Below are positions 31,032 to 33,458 of a DNA stretch of 33,458 nt, in pieces. The position numbers were made by a program, and so were the translations under genes. Location: positions 1-33,458 of the forward strand of contig DATLUG010000011.1 in the NCBI GenBank assembly GCA_035533215.1. Reading direction: 5' to 3'. A model generated the notes under the pieces. The model was not told the DNA's origin. It was given only the letters and a program-made list of their open reading frames with translations, and did no database searches. Source of the stretch: DAHUZL01 sp035533215. Lineage in GTDB: Bacteria > Chloroflexota > Dormibacteria > Aeolococcales > Bog-877. Each line of letters starts with the position of its first letter. The stretch's first letter is position 1.

Positions 31032-31571
31032 TCATGTGGACGGCAGCCCGGCCAGCAGGGAGCGGAGGTCGTCGGCGTGCTCCTCCTCGTCGGCGAGCAG
31101 GCCCTCCATCATCCGGCGGCTGGTGGGGTCGCCGTCGCCGAGCCAGCGGACGATCTCCTGGTAGCTGGCGACGGCGATGCGCTCGGCCACCAGGTCCTCC
31201 TTGATCATGTCCGCCAGGGACTGGCCGACGGCGTACTCGGTGTGGCTGCGCTGGGCCAGGACGGCGGGGTTGAGGTCGGGCTCGCCCCCGAGCTGGACGA
31301 TCCGCTTGGCGGCCTGGTCGGCGTGGTCCCGCTCCGAGTTCGCATGCTCCAGGAACTCCTGCTTGACCGGCTCCGCCTGGAGGCCGTCGGCGACGTAGTA
31401 GTGGCGCATGTAGCGGAGGACGCAGACGATCTCGGTGGCCAGGACCTCGTTGAGGACCTTGATCACCCGTTCGCGGTCGGCCCCGTAGGAGCTGGTGATC
31501 GGGCCCTGGTCGATGTGCTGGCGAGCCTGCTTGCGGATGGTGTCGATCCGCATCACGAAGTCGTTGCTCAC
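31032..31571 (-). CDS. Ferritin-like/bacterioferritin-type protein
   Basis: 179 residues from GTG 31571, preceded by a strong GGGGAGGG. A four-helix diiron pattern is visible: VLNEVLATEIVCVLRYMRHYYV, EFLEHANSERDHADQAAKRI, MIKEDLVAERIAVASYQEIV and LLADEEEHADDLRSLL. It provides the two ExxH-type pairs and bridging Glu residues. Such proteins oxidise and store iron or protect DNA and proteins from peroxide. The DUF2231-Rieske gene follows. Assignment to bacterioferritin versus a Dps-like or rubrerythrin-like subgroup is uncertain. Confidence 0.85.
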   Translation of the reverse strand: MSNDFVMRIDTIRKQARQHIDQGPITSSYGADRERVIKVLNEVLATEIVCVLRYMRHYYVADGLQAEPVKQEFLEHANSERDHADQAAKRIVQLGGEPDLNPAVLAQRSHTEYAVGQSLADMIKEDLVAERIAVASYQEIVRWLGDGDPTSRRMMEGLLADEEEHADDLRSLLAGLPST

Positions 31572-31646
31572 CGCCTCGCCCTCCCCTTTTGCTGATCGGT
31601 CACGCCGTCGGGTGGCCGGGTCCGGGCCCCCGGTCCCCGTCTCACT

Positions 31647-33443
31647 CTAAGCCCGTGGCCAAAAGTCCTGTCGGTGGACAGGATCCCGGCCACGTCCGGC
31701 ATGTCCGGCCGATGCCCGCGGCGTGGTCTCCGGGGGCCCATGGTGGGGCCGAGGAGGCTCATCCGGGATGGTCGGGCGGACAGACCCGGCAGTTCGCCGA
31801 GCAGCCCGGCGCCGTCGGGCGCTGGCCGGCGCCCACCCGCCCGGCCGGCGACGTCGACGGCCGAGCGGGGCAGCGCGTGACTCGGACAGGACCGCGTGCA
31901 GCCCTGGGCAGTCGGCCAGGGCCTGCCTGGCCGCCGGCACGTCGACCCGGGCGGTCCCCGGGTCGGCGGGATCGGTGACGGTGACGAAGGCGAGCACCGC
32001 GGCCGCGACCGCGTCCCGGTCGCCGGTGAGCCCGCAGGCGGGGCAGCGGTGGACCCGGTCGGCCAGGGTCTTGGGGACCCGGGCCCCGCAGAGGCAGTGC
32101 TGGGAGCACGCCGTCGGCCGGGTGGCCGCCCGCACCAGGCCGGGGGCCGCCCCCAGCCGGGCCACCGCGGCGGCCTCGGCGGCGAGCGCCCGGACCAGCC
32201 GGCCGGGGGTGAAGGCGGCGACCCCCCGCCCCCAGCGCCGGGCCCAGACCCCAACGTCGGCGGCCTCCACCACGGCGCGGGCGCCGTGGGTGGCGACCAG
32301 GTCCGCGGCCACCTGGCGCGCCCGCGCCTGGCTCGCCCGGGTGCGCGCGGCGGCGGCCACGGAAAGGCGGGCGCGGCCGTGCCGGTAGGCGGCGGAGCAG
32401 GCATCGCGCCGGTAGGCCTGCTCCGGCACCCCGGCCGCGGTGGGGCGGCGGGGCCCCCGCGGCAGGCTGACCGTGACCGGGCGCAGCCCGGCCGCGGCCC
32501 GGCGGGCCGCCCGCCGCTCCTGCGCCCGCGACCAGGCGTACTGGGCCCGGTTGGTCGCCCGGCGGGAGCGGTCGAGGGCACGCGCCTGCCGCCGCGCCCG
32601 GTCGGCCGCGGCCGCGAGCCGCTGGCGCTCCCCCTGGTCCAGCGTCACCACCGTCCGGCGCCCGTCGGTGCCCGCCGCGGCGAACGAGACCACGGTCACA
32701 TTGCTGACGTTGACATCGACCCCGGCGCGGCGGTCCAGCTGGGCGGCCGCCGCCCGCCGGGCCGCGGTGGGGGGGGCCACGTAGGGCGGGGCGAGGACGA
32801 GCAGGTGCGCGGCGTAGCGCCAGCCGCCGCGCTGCCCGGGGGCGCGGGTGCGGACCAGGTCCAGCTTGTGCCAGGCCCCGGGATCAGTCAGGTGGTGGGC
32901 GGTGTGGGCCCAGGCGCCGGCCCCCGCGGGCAGCCGCACCGGCAGCACCAGGTCCCCGGCCCTGGCCGCCGGGCCGCCCGCGAAGACCACCGCCAGCGCG
33001 CCGCGGTGCTCCCACCACGAGCCCGAGCGCGGCGCGGTGGGGGCCTGCAGATGGCGCGGCTGGGCCAGCACCGAGCCGCCCCGGGGGACCCCTCCCGCGT
33101 CCCCCACGGTGGCCACGGCTGACAGGCTCGGGCTCCGGTAGCGGTCGAGGTGGCCCGCCAGGGTGCCGACCAGGCGGAAGGTCTCCCACTTGTGGGCGAT
33201 GGTGTGCGAGCAGGCCCGGCCGGGGAGGGTCTGGAACGTCCACCAGCGCCCGGGGCTGGGGGGCCCGGCCCGCTGGCCGCGGGCGTCGGGGACGAGGTGG
33301 CGGGCGGCGGCCGTCCACACCGCATCGGCGGAGTGCATCGCCAGGGCCTTGGAGAGGTGGTGGGCGAGATGGCGCGACCGCTCCAGGTGTCGGGAAGCGG
33401 CCTGCTCGAACGCCTCCCGCGTCAGGCCCAGCTCCTCCCGCAC
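31647..33443 (-). CDS. TnpB-related RuvC nuclease (IS200/IS605-type accessory protein), 5' end uncertain
   Basis: 598 residues are visible from GTG 33443, but the frame stays open to the window edge, so the true start may lie outside. The split RuvC domain has Asp243 in GVDVNVSNVTVVSF, Glu393 in AVVEAADVGVW and Asp477 in GLTGDRDAVAAAVLAF. A zinc finger uses Cys450/Cys452 and Cys467/Cys470. This is the TnpB layout (RNA-guided, transposon-encoded nuclease, ancestor of Cas12), with the catalytic triad intact. It is much longer than the usual ~400 residues, through a ~240-residue N-terminal region and an Arg/Pro-rich tail after residue 490. No TnpA is adjacent. Confidence 0.85.
   Translation of the reverse strand: MREELGLTREAFEQAASRHLERSRHLAHHLSKALAMHSADAVWTAAARHLVPDARGQRAGPPSPGRWWTFQTLPGRACSHTIAHKWETFRLVGTLAGHLDRYRSPSLSAVATVGDAGGVPRGGSVLAQPRHLQAPTAPRSGSWWEHRGALAVVFAGGPAARAGDLVLPVRLPAGAGAWAHTAHHLTDPGAWHKLDLVRTRAPGQRGGWRYAAHLLVLAPPYVAPPTAARRAAAAQLDRRAGVDVNVSNVTVVSFAAAGTDGRRTVVTLDQGERQRLAAAADRARRQARALDRSRRATNRAQYAWSRAQERRAARRAAAGLRPVTVSLPRGPRRPTAAGVPEQAYRRDACSAAYRHGRARLSVAAAARTRASQARARQVAADLVATHGARAVVEAADVGVWARRWGRGVAAFTPGRLVRALAAEAAAVARLGAAPGLVRAATRPTACSQHCLCGARVPKTLADRVHRCPACGLTGDRDAVAAAVLAFVTVTDPADPGTARVDVPAARQALADCPGLHAVLSESRAAPLGRRRRRPGGWAPASARRRRAARRTAGSVRPTIPDEPPRPHHGPPETTPRASAGHAGRGRDPVHRQDFWPRA
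31666..31683 (-). terminator. Hairpin at the 3' end of the TnpB-related gene
   Basis: On the minus strand TCCTGTC, loop CACC and GACAGGA form a perfect 7-bp stem, followed at once by CTTTTGG. It lies within the last codons of the gene, 17 bases before the TAG. It could be a terminator, or, by analogy with IS200/IS605 elements whose right end carries a hairpin and the guide-RNA scaffold, part of the element's end. Confidence 0.5.
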
Positions 33444-33458
33444 GGTGGCTGCGCCCCG

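Noticed and set aside
29207..31204. Plus-strand open frame of 665 codons
   Set aside because: It is antisense to the lactonase-like, DUF2231-Rieske and ferritin-like genes, which have intact metal-binding motifs.

Overview
The window is very G+C-rich (about 70% by eye), with frequent GTG starts and tightly packed or overlapping genes. This, the gene content (hopanoid hpnH, polyphosphate glucokinase, DUF2231-Rieske protein, TnpB-related protein) and a tRNA-Gln without an encoded CCA suggest a soil-type Gram-positive or Chloroflexota/Dormibacterota-like bacterium. The phylum is inference only.

Region 1 (1-7.5 kb) is a mobile patchwork. An IS630-type element enters from the left edge and interrupts an IS1-family transposase at a TA. 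Next come a DUF5343 gene, a divergent two-gene unit with a Pycsar-effector-like membrane protein, a small KGG-rich basic protein, and a helix-turn-helix/large serine recombinase pair. The recombinase tail reads into the C-terminal remnant of a second IS630 transposase. An IS1182-type element follows, with recognisable terminal inverted repeats and one in-frame TGA in its transposase. The patchwork ends about 200 bp before the 3' end of tRNA-Gln(TTG).

Region 2 (7.6-15.6 kb) looks chromosomal. It holds OsmC, a stretch of about 0.9 kb with no supportable gene, a TfoX-like protein, a leftward MerR-ppgK-Rieske oxygenase set, hpnH read from a MerR-type promoter, a decayed YCII pseudogene, moaA and a GNAT acetyltransferase.

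Region 3 (15.6-28.6 kb) is a catabolic locus built around a divergently placed Lrp/AsnC regulator. Leftward: Lrp, an EgtC-type class II amidotransferase, a glutamine-synthetase-like ligase and a Dabb protein. Rightward: cupin, an SDR lacking its catalytic residues, a class IV aminotransferase, an AhpD/CMD-like protein, a frameshifted APC permease, an amidohydrolase resembling the N-terminal half of FluG, and a threonine-dehydratase-like enzyme. A zinc alcohol dehydrogenase and an E1-alpha/E1-beta 2-oxoacid dehydrogenase pair follow. My working model is a gamma-glutamylation route for an imported amine or amino acid, analogous to the Puu pathway: permease, gamma-glutamyl ligase, oxidation/transamination, amide hydrolysis, and 2-oxoacid decarboxylation. 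The substrate is unknown.

Region 4 (28.6-33.5 kb) has a second GNAT protein, an AHL-lactonase-like hydrolase, a 13-bp tandem repeat, a DUF2231-Rieske membrane protein, a ferritin-like protein, and a long TnpB-related RuvC nuclease reaching the right edge.
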